A model generated the notes under the pieces. The model was not told where the DNA came from, did not search any database, and was given only the letters and a program-made list of their open reading frames with translations. This document shows, one piece after another, positions 1 to 7,543 of a stretch of DNA of 43,038 nt. Each line of letters opens with the position of its first letter. The first letter of the stretch is position 1. Origin of the DNA: a virus; IMG/VR virus record IMGVR_UViG_3300046834_000029, positions 1 through 43,038 of that record. The stretch is one strand, 5' to 3'. The position numbers were made by a program, and so were the translations under genes.

Positions 1-420
1 GTTGGAGCTGGAGCCCGAGCCCGTCGTCTTTGAAGCCATGAAGACTGGGGTATACCCCGCCAGGAAATCTCCCCCTGGTTGGGTATACCCTCCCTGGATG
101 TCACCGATGCGCCCGATCCAGGTAGGGTATACCCCACCTGGGACATCGCCGGTTACCCCGTCCGGGGTAAACCAGATAGACGGACGCACAACGTTGGAGC
201 TGAAGCCCATCATGCGAGACCGCCTGCGCGGGCCGCCTGCGATCCCGCCGATGCGGGTGTGCGCGACCCTCGATGGGGTAAACCCTTTCCGGGGTAAACC
301 CGAAACCCTAACGCACAACGTTGGAGCCTGACCCAAGCAATCCCAATCGCCGGTACAAGCGCGCCCGCCCCCGAAAACCACCGCCCCCTGCGTAACCCGA
401 AAAACCCCCGAAAACCATTT
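1..420. repeat. Gene-free left edge with GGGTATACCC palindromes and GTTGGAGC repeats
   Basis: No convincing gene: the open frames here lack family features and ribosome sites. The palindrome GGGTATACCC occurs at 47-58 (as GGGGTATACCCC), 81-90 and 125-134, and related GGGGTAAACC strings occur near 163, 275 and 293. The sequence ACGCACAACGTTGGAGC occurs twice (184-200 and 311-327), and its tail GTTGGAGC also opens the window at position 1. Function is unknown. The repeat content suggests a regulatory or replication-linked spacer rather than protein coding. Confidence 0.6.
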
Positions 421-717
421 TGGTAGCGTGGTAGCGTATTTTCTGACCCTTATATTATACAATACATTTACCCTCTATTTTTCCCCTCTTATATTATTAT
501 TACTTACTTACATACTAACTAAAGAAAAATGATACCATGCTACCAAACAAGCAAATAAGCCCCATATTTTAAGCCTTATTTTGTGGCAGCGTACCCTACC
601 ACAACGCTCCCAACACGCTACCAAAACACCCCTTATCCCTAATAAGAGTTGACAGCCCCCAACAGGTTCTATTAACTTTACCCCCAAATGGTAGCGCGAA
701 AAATCACCTGTGGTAGC
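421..717. repeat. TGGTAGC iteron cluster in AT-rich tract (candidate origin/operator)
   Basis: Exact copies of TGGTAGC are at 421-427, 429-435, 689-695 and 711-717, and of its complement GCTACCA at 539-545 and 617-623. The first two form a direct 8-bp tandem (GGTAGCGT twice). Near matches lie at 584-592 (TGGCAGCGT) and 604-612 (ACGCTCCCA). Between 440 and 570 the DNA is strikingly AT-rich for this genome. Repeats of both orientations around an AT-rich stretch next to the replication genes fit a phage replication origin, an operator array, or both. The next gene encodes a ribbon-helix-helix-like protein, the obvious candidate ligand. The repeats are seen directly; the function is inferred. Confidence 0.6.
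649..677 (+). promoter_or_regulatory. Candidate sigma70-type promoter of the rightward operon
   Basis: A perfect TTGACA -35 box lies at 649-654. Possible -10 boxes are TATTAA at 670-675 (15-bp spacer) or TTAACT at 672-677 (17-bp spacer). The first rightward gene starts at 736. TGGTAGC repeats at 617-623 upstream and at 689 and 711 downstream bracket the promoter, so a protein bound to them could block initiation or elongation. Confidence 0.45.
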
Positions 718-735
718 ATAAAGGAACCAAACAAA

Positions 736-1572
736 ATGCCCAAGACACCCCCCAAACTGAACACCGCGACCTTCGTCCTCGAAGAAGCCCAGATCGAAGC
801 CCTGCGCGGCGTGGCCCAAGCCCTCGATATGTCTGCCTCGAAACTTGTCCGCACCCTCGTCGGGAGCTACCTCGGTGACGCCACCCAGATTGAAAACTTC
901 GCCGAAGACATCCTGAACCCCACCTCCAACTCAAGAGACTATGCCGCCGCCACCGAACACGCCCGCAACGAACTTCACTTCCCCGGCTGCTATGTCTTCC
1001 ATGACGCGCCGGACCCTTCCAACCCCACCAAGCATGGCCCTTGGCGGTCGATAAAAGTTCGCGGGCATAACTGGCGCGACGACTGGGAGCGCGACCACGG
1101 CAACGACCTCGCCCCAACCCCGACCCCGATCCCCGTCAGCATCACGACCCTCGACAAGCTACGCACCCCCATGCCCAAGCCACCCTTCCCCAACCAGTCA
1201 AGTCGCTATCCTCTCCTCGGCGGCGACGAAGACCTCGTCTTCAAACGTGCCTTCCAACGTGCCCTCTCCACCCCCATCGGCGAAGACCCCGTCTCTACCG
1301 CCATGAACCCCAAAACCGTCCTCAACCAAGGCGTCTACGACCCCAACGACATCGAACTTTTCGACGACGGCCCCACCCCCGACTTCTTCGACGACCCCTT
1401 TGAGGAAGCCTACCCTGACCCCGTCCCCTATACTCAACGGAGACGAACACCCCCCGTCACCACCCTCGACGATCTCTTCAACGACCTCGAAACCCCAGCC
1501 CCCGAAACCCCCTCATTCAGCGACGAAACCTATGACGGCCTCGGACGCGCCAACGATTACATCAACGATTGA
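736..1572 (+). CDS. Ribbon-helix-helix-like DNA-binding protein
   Basis: A 278-aa protein. The N-terminal segment, about residues 7-50 (TFVLEEAQIEALRGVAQALD then MSASKLVRTLV), has the strand-helix-helix pattern of MetJ/Arc ribbon-helix-helix repressors. The rest is Pro- and Asp-rich and probably largely disordered. I chose ATG 736 over the in-frame ATG at 688 because AAGGAA lies about 10 bases upstream and because 688-720 carries two copies of the TGGTAGC repeat. As the first gene of the rightward operon, directly after the repeat array, it may be an autoregulator or an origin-binding protein. The DNA-binding role rests on the pattern only. Confidence 0.6.
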   Translation: MPKTPPKLNTATFVLEEAQIEALRGVAQALDMSASKLVRTLVGSYLGDATQIENFAEDILNPTSNSRDYAAATEHARNELHFPGCYVFHDAPDPSNPTKHGPWRSIKVRGHNWRDDWERDHGNDLAPTPTPIPVSITTLDKLRTPMPKPPFPNQSSRYPLLGGDEDLVFKRAFQRALSTPIGEDPVSTAMNPKTVLNQGVYDPNDIELFDDGPTPDFFDDPFEEAYPDPVPYTQRRRTPPVTTLDDLFNDLETPAPETPSFSDETYDGLGRANDYIND

Positions 1573-1607
1573 CTTTATCCAGACCAACACCTATAAATAC
1601 ACCAACA

Positions 1608-2303
1608 ATGGCAAGGCATCTTTATATCGGCGTTGACCCCGGCGTGACCGGGGCTTTCGCCGTTCTTGAGGACCGTCACCCAACCCCAACCGGCAAGGCC
1701 GAGTTCGTGGCCATCCACGACCTCCCAACCGACCCACTCAAACCAAACCGCATCGACCCGGTCGTTTTCCACGACCTCATCAACCCCTACATCCTGCCCA
1801 ACCCCAAGCTCTGGCCCCCCGCCACCACCCTCACCCTGATCCTTGAGACTTCACAGGGGCTCAAGTCCCAGTCCGCCACCAGCATCTTCAATTATGGGGT
1901 AACCACCGGAATTCTCAGGGCGACCCTGCTCATACTTATCAACCAGCTTCCTTTCCCAGCCCACATCATCGACGTTCAACCCCAGACATGGAAACGTGCG
2001 CTTTCACTCTTGTTCGATCCCACCGCCCCCGATCCAATCTTCGATCCCACCCTTTCCCCATCCACCCGGCGGTCAGCCCACGCCAAGGCTCAATCTCTCC
2101 AGAAAGCCCTCGACCTCTACCCACAATCCTTGGGAGAAATCACCCATCGCAAAGACCACAACAGGGCGGAGGCGCTCCTGCTCGCGCACTACGGGCTTCT
2201 CCTTTCCACCGATCAGATACTCGGGCCGACCTTGCATCATATCCCCGGCGAAAAGCGCCTCAAGCCCAAGACCCTGAAATTCGACGCCGGAGACCCCCAA
2301 TGA
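1608..2303 (+). CDS. RuvC-like Holliday junction resolvase / RNase H-fold nuclease
   Basis: A 231-aa protein. It opens with the RuvC signature YIGVDPGVTGA, placing the first catalytic Asp at residue 10. A second acidic site is in LILETSQG (Glu about 79), and the C-terminal acidic site is in HRKDHNRAEALLLAHYG (Asp about 183). This order of acids matches RuvC-type RNase H-fold endonucleases that resolve branched DNA before packaging. ATG 1608 is preferred over the upstream frame because the first strand of the fold begins there. The stop overlaps the start of the helicase gene by ATGA, indicating translational coupling. Confidence 0.82.
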   Translation: MARHLYIGVDPGVTGAFAVLEDRHPTPTGKAEFVAIHDLPTDPLKPNRIDPVVFHDLINPYILPNPKLWPPATTLTLILETSQGLKSQSATSIFNYGVTTGILRATLLILINQLPFPAHIIDVQPQTWKRALSLLFDPTAPDPIFDPTLSPSTRRSAHAKAQSLQKALDLYPQSLGEITHRKDHNRAEALLLAHYGLLLSTDQILGPTLHHIPGEKRLKPKTLKFDAGDPQ

Positions 2304-3697
2304 CCAGACCCACATCCAAGCCCCCGATGATGAAACATCAGATAGACGCCCAGTCACTCCTGAAAGACCCCTTCACCCCCAACGTCCTCGTCGCTTTCCA
2401 GCCCGGGCTTGGCAAGTCACGCACCGTCATCGAAGCCCTGACCACCTCCGCCCACTTTCCTGTTCTCGTTGTCTGCCCCGCCATCGCAAGGGACAACTGG
2501 CGAAATGAGTTCAAGCTATGGTCCCACCCCAAGATACACGGCTCCCCCGACCCTACCCAGCCGTCCTTCCTGACCATCGTGTCCTACGACCACCTCTCGA
2601 ACCTTGAGCCCGGGCACTCTACCCTGAACAAAACCAAATGGGGCACCATCATCCTCGACGAATGCCATCGTCTCAAGAACCTCAACGCCAAGCGCACCAA
2701 ATTCGTCTACGGTCATCGCGCCAAGAACCAAGGCCCAACCGCCCTCGTGCATAACGCCAAGAGGGTATGGCTTCTCTCCGGCACCCCGGCCCCCAATCAC
2801 GTAGGGGAGCTTTACCCTCACCTCCGGGCGCTCTGGCCTGATCTGATTACCCTTCCCCTCGTCTCGACCGGCCCGATGGGGCTCATGGAGTTTGAAGACC
2901 GCTACTGCTCGGTGACCAACTCTTATTTTGGAAGGCAAATCGTGGGTTCACGCAACGTGAAGGAACTCAAGGAGCTTATCAAAAAAGTCAGCATCTTCAG
3001 GCGTGAAGACCAGTGCCTCGATCTTCCACCCCTCGACATCCAAGTTTACCCTCTACCCCACGATGACATCCCCAAGAGGGAACTAAAGGCGATCGACGAC
3101 GCCCTCAACAACGTCGTCTCCCAAATGGAACACGCCCAAGACCCGATAAAAACCCTGTCCACCCTCGGGCTGCACAACGCCATCGAAAGGCACATACTTG
3201 GGGTTCTCAAAGCCCCGCTCGCCAGTGATCTGATCTACAACGACCTCGTCAACGATCCAGACCCCCAAGCCAAGGCCCTCGTGTTCTTCCATCATCGTGA
3301 AGTGGGGAAAATCCTCCACCGGATACTCACCTCAAGAGCCCTCAACCCTGTCCTCATCGACGGCAGCACCCCAAGCAAGCAAAGAACCCTCAACATCGAG
3401 AAGTTCCAGACCAACCCAAAAGTCCGGGTTATGATTGCCCAGATGACTGCCGCTGGCGAAGCGGTAAATCTTACCAAGGGGCGCGAAGTCTACCTCGTCG
3501 AACCCTCGTGGGTGCCGAAGGACAACTACCAAGCGATCAAAAGGGCCCATCGTATTGGCCAAGCCCGGTCGGTAAGGGCCCGGTTCCTCACCATCGGCGG
3601 CTCCCACGATGACAAAATCATGCGTACCGTGGCGAAAAAGACCAAGGACTTGCTGCCACTTTATGCAGACGAAAAAGAAAGTGAAAGCGCAGCCTGA
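2300..3697 (+). CDS. SNF2-family DEAD/DECH-box helicase
   Basis: A 465-aa superfamily 2 ATPase. Motif I is QPGLGKSRT (residues ~33-41), Ia is VLVVCPAIARDNW, II is LDECH (~119-122), III is WLLSGTPAP (~160) and VI is AIKRAHRIGQ (~410), the last typical of SNF2/Rad54-like enzymes. Phage proteins of this length and type sit with replication and recombination genes and are thought to remodel branched DNA or displace proteins. The start ATG 2300 overlaps the upstream stop (ATGA). The open frame extends 104 codons upstream across the RuvC-like gene, but that extension shows no homologous features. Confidence 0.9.
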   Translation: MTRPTSKPPMMKHQIDAQSLLKDPFTPNVLVAFQPGLGKSRTVIEALTTSAHFPVLVVCPAIARDNWRNEFKLWSHPKIHGSPDPTQPSFLTIVSYDHLSNLEPGHSTLNKTKWGTIILDECHRLKNLNAKRTKFVYGHRAKNQGPTALVHNAKRVWLLSGTPAPNHVGELYPHLRALWPDLITLPLVSTGPMGLMEFEDRYCSVTNSYFGRQIVGSRNVKELKELIKKVSIFRREDQCLDLPPLDIQVYPLPHDDIPKRELKAIDDALNNVVSQMEHAQDPIKTLSTLGLHNAIERHILGVLKAPLASDLIYNDLVNDPDPQAKALVFFHHREVGKILHRILTSRALNPVLIDGSTPSKQRTLNIEKFQTNPKVRVMIAQMTAAGEAVNLTKGREVYLVEPSWVPKDNYQAIKRAHRIGQARSVRARFLTIGGSHDDKIMRTVAKKTKDLLPLYADEKESESAA

Positions 3698-3698
3698 A

Positions 3699-4559
3699 AT
3701 GAGTAAGAAAAGTAAGGAAGATAACGTCCCCCCAGACACTTCTGTCCTCCACACCCCTACCCCGGCGACCACGGGGTACAAAAGGGTACGGCCAAACCCG
3801 AGTAAACATATATCTCCTAAACTTCCACCTTATGGGTTGGCCGAGCCAGTCTCCTACAAGCCACCGTCCCGCAACCCCAACTGGAACAAGCCCGGCGGCA
3901 AGCGGGGCCGCGAGCATACCCTCGGCGATCGGCATGTCCCACCTGAAGAAGTCTTCGGGGCCCTCGCCCAAGTCCGCGATCCAGATAGACACTTGAACGA
4001 ACTCGCCGAGCCCCCTGCCCTTGACTTCGAGGCCCTCGAAGCCCTCGGAATTCTCCCACCTGAAGATAACTTCCTGCCCCTGAGCATTGAGGAATTCGAA
4101 ATGAAGACATCCGCAAAAGCCCTACCCCCAGGGTACACGAGACTGGATACCGGCGAGGTCGTGCCCTCGCTCGAACCAAGACCTCCTGAAGAACAACAGA
4201 AAACCAACCATCTGGAGCTGAACATAAAAGGCGCGTCTTTTCCCGACCTGAAGAAATCCGTCGTCGAGATACTCGACGCCCTCGCCAGCGCACATCCTGA
4301 AGCCTCTGATCCCCAGCGCCACGCCGCCACCGATGGCAGGGTAAACCCCAAGGCCATGTTCGCGCTCCTGCAAGCATGGGTTCACAACCACGGGGGCAAA
4401 CTTGTCGTGACCATGCGCGTTCCTTTTGGAAGACCCGTGAATGTCACCATAGAAGACCTTCTTGAGCTGCGCCGCAGGGAAGCCGAGGCCAACCTCTCCA
4501 TCCAGAAACCAGTAAAGCATTCCGCGACGAAGATCACGGTCAAAGGAGAAAAACAATGA
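3699..4559 (+). CDS. Hypothetical protein, Pro-rich N-terminus
   Basis: A 286-aa protein that I do not recognise. The first ~170 residues are Pro-, Lys- and Glu-rich and look disordered. Residues ~195-270 look folded, with HLELNIKGASFPDLKKSVVE, then a helix ending ALASAHPEA, then VVTMRVPFGRPVNVTIEDLL. ATG 3699 is the first start after the helicase stop (TGAAATG); an in-frame ATG at 3663 would overlap the helicase gene. It sits between the helicase and a small gene in one transcription unit. No function is assigned. Confidence 0.65.
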   Translation: MSKKSKEDNVPPDTSVLHTPTPATTGYKRVRPNPSKHISPKLPPYGLAEPVSYKPPSRNPNWNKPGGKRGREHTLGDRHVPPEEVFGALAQVRDPDRHLNELAEPPALDFEALEALGILPPEDNFLPLSIEEFEMKTSAKALPPGYTRLDTGEVVPSLEPRPPEEQQKTNHLELNIKGASFPDLKKSVVEILDALASAHPEASDPQRHAATDGRVNPKAMFALLQAWVHNHGGKLVVTMRVPFGRPVNVTIEDLLELRRREAEANLSIQKPVKHSATKITVKGEKQ

Positions 4560-4795
4560 ACATCTATTGGGTATATGACGGAGGCGAAGACTTGCACTTC
4601 GGCGGCGAAGACGACGCCCGGACCCACATCGCCACGCTCAAGGAAGCGGGGAAGTGGGGTACGGAAGGCCACCTGACACGGCTGACCATGCTCCCGGCGG
4701 ACCCGTATGCCATAGCCTCTGTGTTGAACCATTTCCACGGCGGCAACCCCGGCGTCTCCCCCGAGGGTTGGTCCATGATGGAACTACCCTTGTGA
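4556..4795 (+). CDS. Small hypothetical protein (79 aa)
   Basis: A 79-aa acidic protein with aromatic residues near the N-terminus (MNIYWVYDGGEDLHF). Its ATG overlaps the previous stop (ATGA), and GGAGAAAAACA provides a ribosome site just upstream (AAAGGAG). No membrane segment and no family were recognised. It is the last gene before a hairpin at 4811-4831 and a convergent small leftward gene. Confidence 0.6.
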   Translation: MNIYWVYDGGEDLHFGGEDDARTHIATLKEAGKWGTEGHLTRLTMLPADPYAIASVLNHFHGGNPGVSPEGWSMMELPL

Positions 4796-4810
4796 CGAAG
4801 ATCGGGGTGA

Positions 4811-4831
4811 AGGGGGTAGATAATACCCCCT
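4811..4831. terminator. Hairpin between convergent genes
   Basis: AGGGGGTA (4811-4818) pairs perfectly with TACCCCCT (4824-4831) around the 5-base loop GATAA. It lies between the end of the rightward gene at 4795 and the end of the leftward gene at 4838, where a bidirectional terminator would be expected. No T-tract follows on either side, so intrinsic termination is uncertain. It is one of several hairpins here built from the GGGGTA/TACCCC motif. Confidence 0.4.
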
Positions 4832-4837
4832 CCCCGG

Positions 4838-4987
4838 TCAGTAAGCCTTCTGGCCGGGTTTTACTTCAGGCTCGGGGGCAGCCTCGGTTTCCGCATCCGG
4901 GACGGGCTCCGGGGCCGGGGTTTCCGGGGTTTTCTTCTCGTTTTCGTAATCCTGATCCCGGTCACGCTTGCCTGGCTTCGGTGTCAT
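4838..4987 (-). CDS. Small Pro/Glu/Lys-rich protein (49 aa), leftward
   Basis: A 49-aa highly charged protein beginning MTPKPGKRDRDQDYENE, followed by a Pro/Glu/Ala-rich tail; probably disordered. The start is decided by a strong ribosome site read leftwards (AAAGGAGAAAGCACC before ATG at 4987). It is the only leftward gene within the rightward replication block and lies back to back with the small exported protein at 5149. The opposite orientation suggests an independent insertion (moron-like). Function unknown. Confidence 0.55.
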   Translation of the reverse strand: MTPKPGKRDRDQDYENEKKTPETPAPEPVPDAETEAAPEPEVKPGQKAY

Positions 4988-5148
4988 GGTGCTTTCTCCT
5001 TTGTGAAAGATCAACTCTCGGTAACCTCGGCGCGTCCCTTGCGGTTCCACCGCGCCCGCGTCATCCTGCCACATTCTTTTTTCGTCTCCAAGAGACTAAA
5101 TCGAGAGGACTGACCTTAAACCCAAACCCAAAAAGGACCACCACCACC

Positions 5149-5298
5149 ATGAAATCCCTCCCTTTCCCACTTCTTCTCGCTTTGACCGTCCTTAGTGCCA
5201 AGCTCATGCTGGCCTCCCCCGCCTTTGCCTGTGAGCGGGACTTTCCGAAACTCCCGGTGACTTGCATCACCACCGGCAGCACGACCCAGTGTTTTTGA
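5149..5298 (+). CDS. Small secreted Cys-containing peptide
   Basis: A 49-aa protein with a classic signal peptide: MKSLPF, then a hydrophobic core LLLALTVLSAKLML, then SPAFA before a Cys at residue 28. Cleavage after AFA would release a 22-residue peptide with three cysteines (positions 28, 38 and 48 of the precursor). AFAC is a poor lipobox because Phe is at -2, so signal peptidase I is more likely than lipidation. AAAAAGGACC precedes the start. Divergent from the leftward gene at 4838. An envelope- or periplasm-directed role is inferred; the function is unknown. Confidence 0.6.
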   Translation: MKSLPFPLLLALTVLSAKLMLASPAFACERDFPKLPVTCITTGSTTQCF

Positions 5299-5311
5299 AA
5301 GGACCATCCCT

Positions 5312-5575
5312 ATGAGAAGGGTTATCCACAAGTACCAGTTCGATCACGGCTACGCTCTCCTCGGTGATGCCCTTCTCCCCGAGGGGGCGCATGTTGTCCT
5401 CGTCGGTGAGCAGAACGACCGGCCCGCCATCTGGGCCCTCGTTGATCCCAGTATCGAACCTTCGGTGAAATACCGCATCTTTGCTACCGGGGAGCCCTGC
5501 CCCCCGATGGAAGACCATGTAGGGTCGCTGATAAGCTACCCCTGCGTTTGGCATGTTTTCAAGGGGACCCCATGA
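5312..5575 (+). CDS. DUF7352-like small phage protein
   Basis: An 87-aa protein starting MRRVIHKYQFDHG, the pattern of a small phage family (DUF7352-like) of unknown function. Downstream are short strands such as AHVVLVGEQNDRPAIWALVD. The ribosome site GAAAGGACC lies about 8 bases before ATG. The stop overlaps the next start (ATGA). Family assignment is from memory of the N-terminal pattern. Confidence 0.65.
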   Translation: MRRVIHKYQFDHGYALLGDALLPEGAHVVLVGEQNDRPAIWALVDPSIEPSVKYRIFATGEPCPPMEDHVGSLISYPCVWHVFKGTP

Positions 5576-5856
5576 GCAACCCCGGAGACGGTGAAATGGT
5601 TGACCGCAGGATGAAAACCGTCCGCAAGGCCGCCGAGGACGCCCTCGCCGCCATCCCCAAGGAAAATTGGGGGGAGCTGGGCGCGGTCAACTGGGGCGAT
5701 ATTGGCGTGACCGAGGTCCGTTTCTGGGTCAATGACCAAGGTGGAATGGGCTACACCGTAACCCTTGAGGAAGCCTCCCCCGGCTGCGCCTTGGGCCCGG
5801 CGGTATGGGATGAGATGGGCTCCCCCGAAGATGTTGAAATCGTGTGCGAATGGTGA
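5572..5856 (+). CDS. Small hypothetical protein (94 aa)
   Basis: A 94-aa acidic protein with no recognised family. It has a helical N-terminus (MVDRRMKTVRKAAEDALAAI) and a likely beta region (VTEVRFWVNDQGGMGYTVTL). ATG 5572 overlaps the upstream stop by ATGA, which favours this start over the in-frame ATG at 5548. The C-terminal strand pattern resembles that of the small protein at 13263, which also has GVGYTM; the two may be distant paralogues. Confidence 0.6.
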   Translation: MSNPGDGEMVDRRMKTVRKAAEDALAAIPKENWGELGAVNWGDIGVTEVRFWVNDQGGMGYTVTLEEASPGCALGPAVWDEMGSPEDVEIVCEW

Positions 5857-5860
5857 CCCC

Positions 5861-6055
5861 ATGAGACGCCCTGACACCATCATCGAAGGCCACCGGGTTT
5901 TGAGCCGCACCCTCGCGGGGCTGGAAGAACTCGAAAAGCAGTATGGCTGTTATGTCCCCTCGACCCCCAAGGGCCGGTACTACCGCGTCCGGCGTCATGG
6001 GGTGCAATACTACATGCTGGTCCGCCGGAACCCCGGCGCGAAGGTGAGACCATGA
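5861..6055 (+). CDS. Small basic hypothetical protein (64 aa)
   Basis: A 64-aa basic protein (MRRPDTIIEGHRVLSRTLAG, then GRYYRVRRHGVQYYMLVRR). The Tyr/Arg-rich second half looks like a small beta-sheet nucleic-acid or protein binding unit, but no family is recognised. It begins five bases after the previous stop and overlaps the next gene by ATGA. Confidence 0.6.
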   Translation: MRRPDTIIEGHRVLSRTLAGLEELEKQYGCYVPSTPKGRYYRVRRHGVQYYMLVRRNPGAKVRP

Positions 6056-6264
6056 GACGCATGTTCAAGATTACCGTGGAGTGGAATAACGCCAACTGGA
6101 GCCCTCCCCTGCTTGCCGAATACATCGCTGACTGGGTAAGGATGGGGGAAGGCCATCTCCACCCTCTCGACCGCCCCGAAATCAGCGAAGTCACCATCAC
6201 CACCCAAGCCCCCGGCAGCCTCGTTGCCACGACTGTCACAACAATAAAAGGACTGACACCATGA
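6052..6264 (+). CDS. Small hypothetical protein (70 aa)
   Basis: A 70-aa protein (MRRMFKITVEWNNANWSPPL, then ISEVTITTQ) with probable alpha/beta composition and no recognised family. It is coupled by ATGA overlaps to genes on both sides, so it is probably translated with the nuclease gene that follows. Confidence 0.58.
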   Translation: MRRMFKITVEWNNANWSPPLLAEYIADWVRMGEGHLHPLDRPEISEVTITTQAPGSLVATTVTTIKGLTP

Positions 6265-7496
6265 GCCCCGCTATCCAACACGCCCGACTTGGCGCTTCTT
6301 CTTCCTCCATCTGGATGAACTGCACCGGAGCCCCAAATCTCTGGGACTTGCTGCCGCCATCCAAGAAAGGCAAACCCTCGTACTGGGCCGCCGAAGGCAC
6401 CGCCGCCCACATGGTCGCCGAGAGCGAACTCCGCCGCGAGGGGCTCTACCCTGTCGGCGGCAAAATCCAGATAGAAGACTTCGAGATCACCGTCACCAAA
6501 GACATGATCGAGGCGGTCAGCCACTACGTCGAGGAGTGCGAGCGCATCTCCAAGGATGCCGACTTCACTGAACTGGAGCATCAGGTAAACCTTGACCCGC
6601 TTTTCGCCCCCAATGGCCCGCCCGAACCCCTGTTCTCGACCACCGACTTTGTGGCGGTCAAGGGTCCAACCATGTTTCTCCGCGATTATAAACACGGCGC
6701 TGGCATCGTGGTTGAAGCCACCACCTCACAGCTCAAATACTACGCCACCGCCGCTTACTTTGGGCTCCCCGCCAACCTCCGGGGGCAGATCGTCACCGTT
6801 GACATGGGCATCGTCCAGCCCCGCGCCCATCACCCCGATGGCCCGGTCCGCAACCATGTTATGACCCTCAAGGAACTCGCCGACTGGGCCAAGAACGAAC
6901 TCAAGCCCAAGATCATCGAAGTGCAAACTTCAAAAACCCTCGTCACGGGCGATCATTGTAAGTTTTGCCGGGCGCTGGCGCTTTGCCCTAAAGTTCTGGA
7001 AAGAACACAAGCCCTTGCAAGAGCCAGTTTCTCGGCGAACCCGATCCAGGCTCTACCCCCTACCCCGGCGGCGAACCCTGTACCCCAGAACCCCCAGACC
7101 TTGACCAACCAGCAGCTCGCCGAGGTTCAGAACTTCGCGTCCACCATAAAAGGCTGGCTCGAAGCGGTCCAAGCCGAAGTCCAGACCCGTCTCGAAAGTG
7201 ATACTCCAGTCCCCGGCTGGAGACTTGTCCCCGCGCGGAAGCGCAGGGTGTGGCGTGATGACGCAGAGGCCCTGAGATACCTTGTTGTCACTTGCGGCAT
7301 CGACCCCAAGCTAGTATCTCATATCAAGGTGGCAGGAGTTCCTGACATCGAGAAGCTCTTGAAGCACAACCATCCCGGTGTGTTCCAGACTATGGGGCCT
7401 CTCATCGACCCCGGTGGTGATGGCCAAACCATCGCCCCGACCGACGACCGCCGCAAAGCCAAGGCTTTCGCGGGGGCCGAACTACCCGAAGCCTAA
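6261..7496 (+). CDS. DUF2800 family PD-(D/E)XK (Cas4/RecB-like) nuclease
   Basis: A 411-aa protein matching the phage DUF2800 family, which has the Cas4/RecB-like nuclease fold. The N-terminal motif is EGTAAHMVAESE (residues ~45-56). The catalytic core is D129 in STTDFVAV, then D142-x-K144 in LRDYKHG, followed by the Gln/Lys helix SQLKYYA. Cysteines C233, C236 and C242 (CKFCRALALC) fit a Cas4-type iron-sulfur or zinc site; a fourth Cys would be needed for a full cluster. In related phages this gene stands directly upstream of the ssDNA-binding protein and DNA polymerase, as here, suggesting a role in recombination or end processing. Start is ATG 6261, ATGA-coupled. Confidence 0.88.
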   Translation: MSPAIQHARLGASSSSIWMNCTGAPNLWDLLPPSKKGKPSYWAAEGTAAHMVAESELRREGLYPVGGKIQIEDFEITVTKDMIEAVSHYVEECERISKDADFTELEHQVNLDPLFAPNGPPEPLFSTTDFVAVKGPTMFLRDYKHGAGIVVEATTSQLKYYATAAYFGLPANLRGQIVTVDMGIVQPRAHHPDGPVRNHVMTLKELADWAKNELKPKIIEVQTSKTLVTGDHCKFCRALALCPKVLERTQALARASFSANPIQALPPTPAANPVPQNPQTLTNQQLAEVQNFASTIKGWLEAVQAEVQTRLESDTPVPGWRLVPARKRRVWRDDAEALRYLVVTCGIDPKLVSHIKVAGVPDIEKLLKHNHPGVFQTMGPLIDPGGDGQTIAPTDDRRKAKAFAGAELPEA

Positions 7497-7543
7497 AGCC
7501 TAAAGACTACCTAACCCTCAAACAAAATGGAAAACCAAGTATT

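Noticed and set aside
2-331. 109-aa open frame at the left edge
   Set aside because: It consists of translated GGGTATACCC and GTTGGAGC repeats and has no start signal; treated as non-coding.
5085-5115. GTCTC/GAGAC hairpin as a terminator for the leftward peptide
   Set aside because: The stem is only 5 bp and lies upstream, not downstream, of the leftward gene.
4654-5298. 214-aa rightward frame ending in the secreted peptide
   Set aside because: The upstream part runs through another gene, a hairpin and the leftward 49-aa gene. The signal peptide and ribosome site place the true start at 5149.
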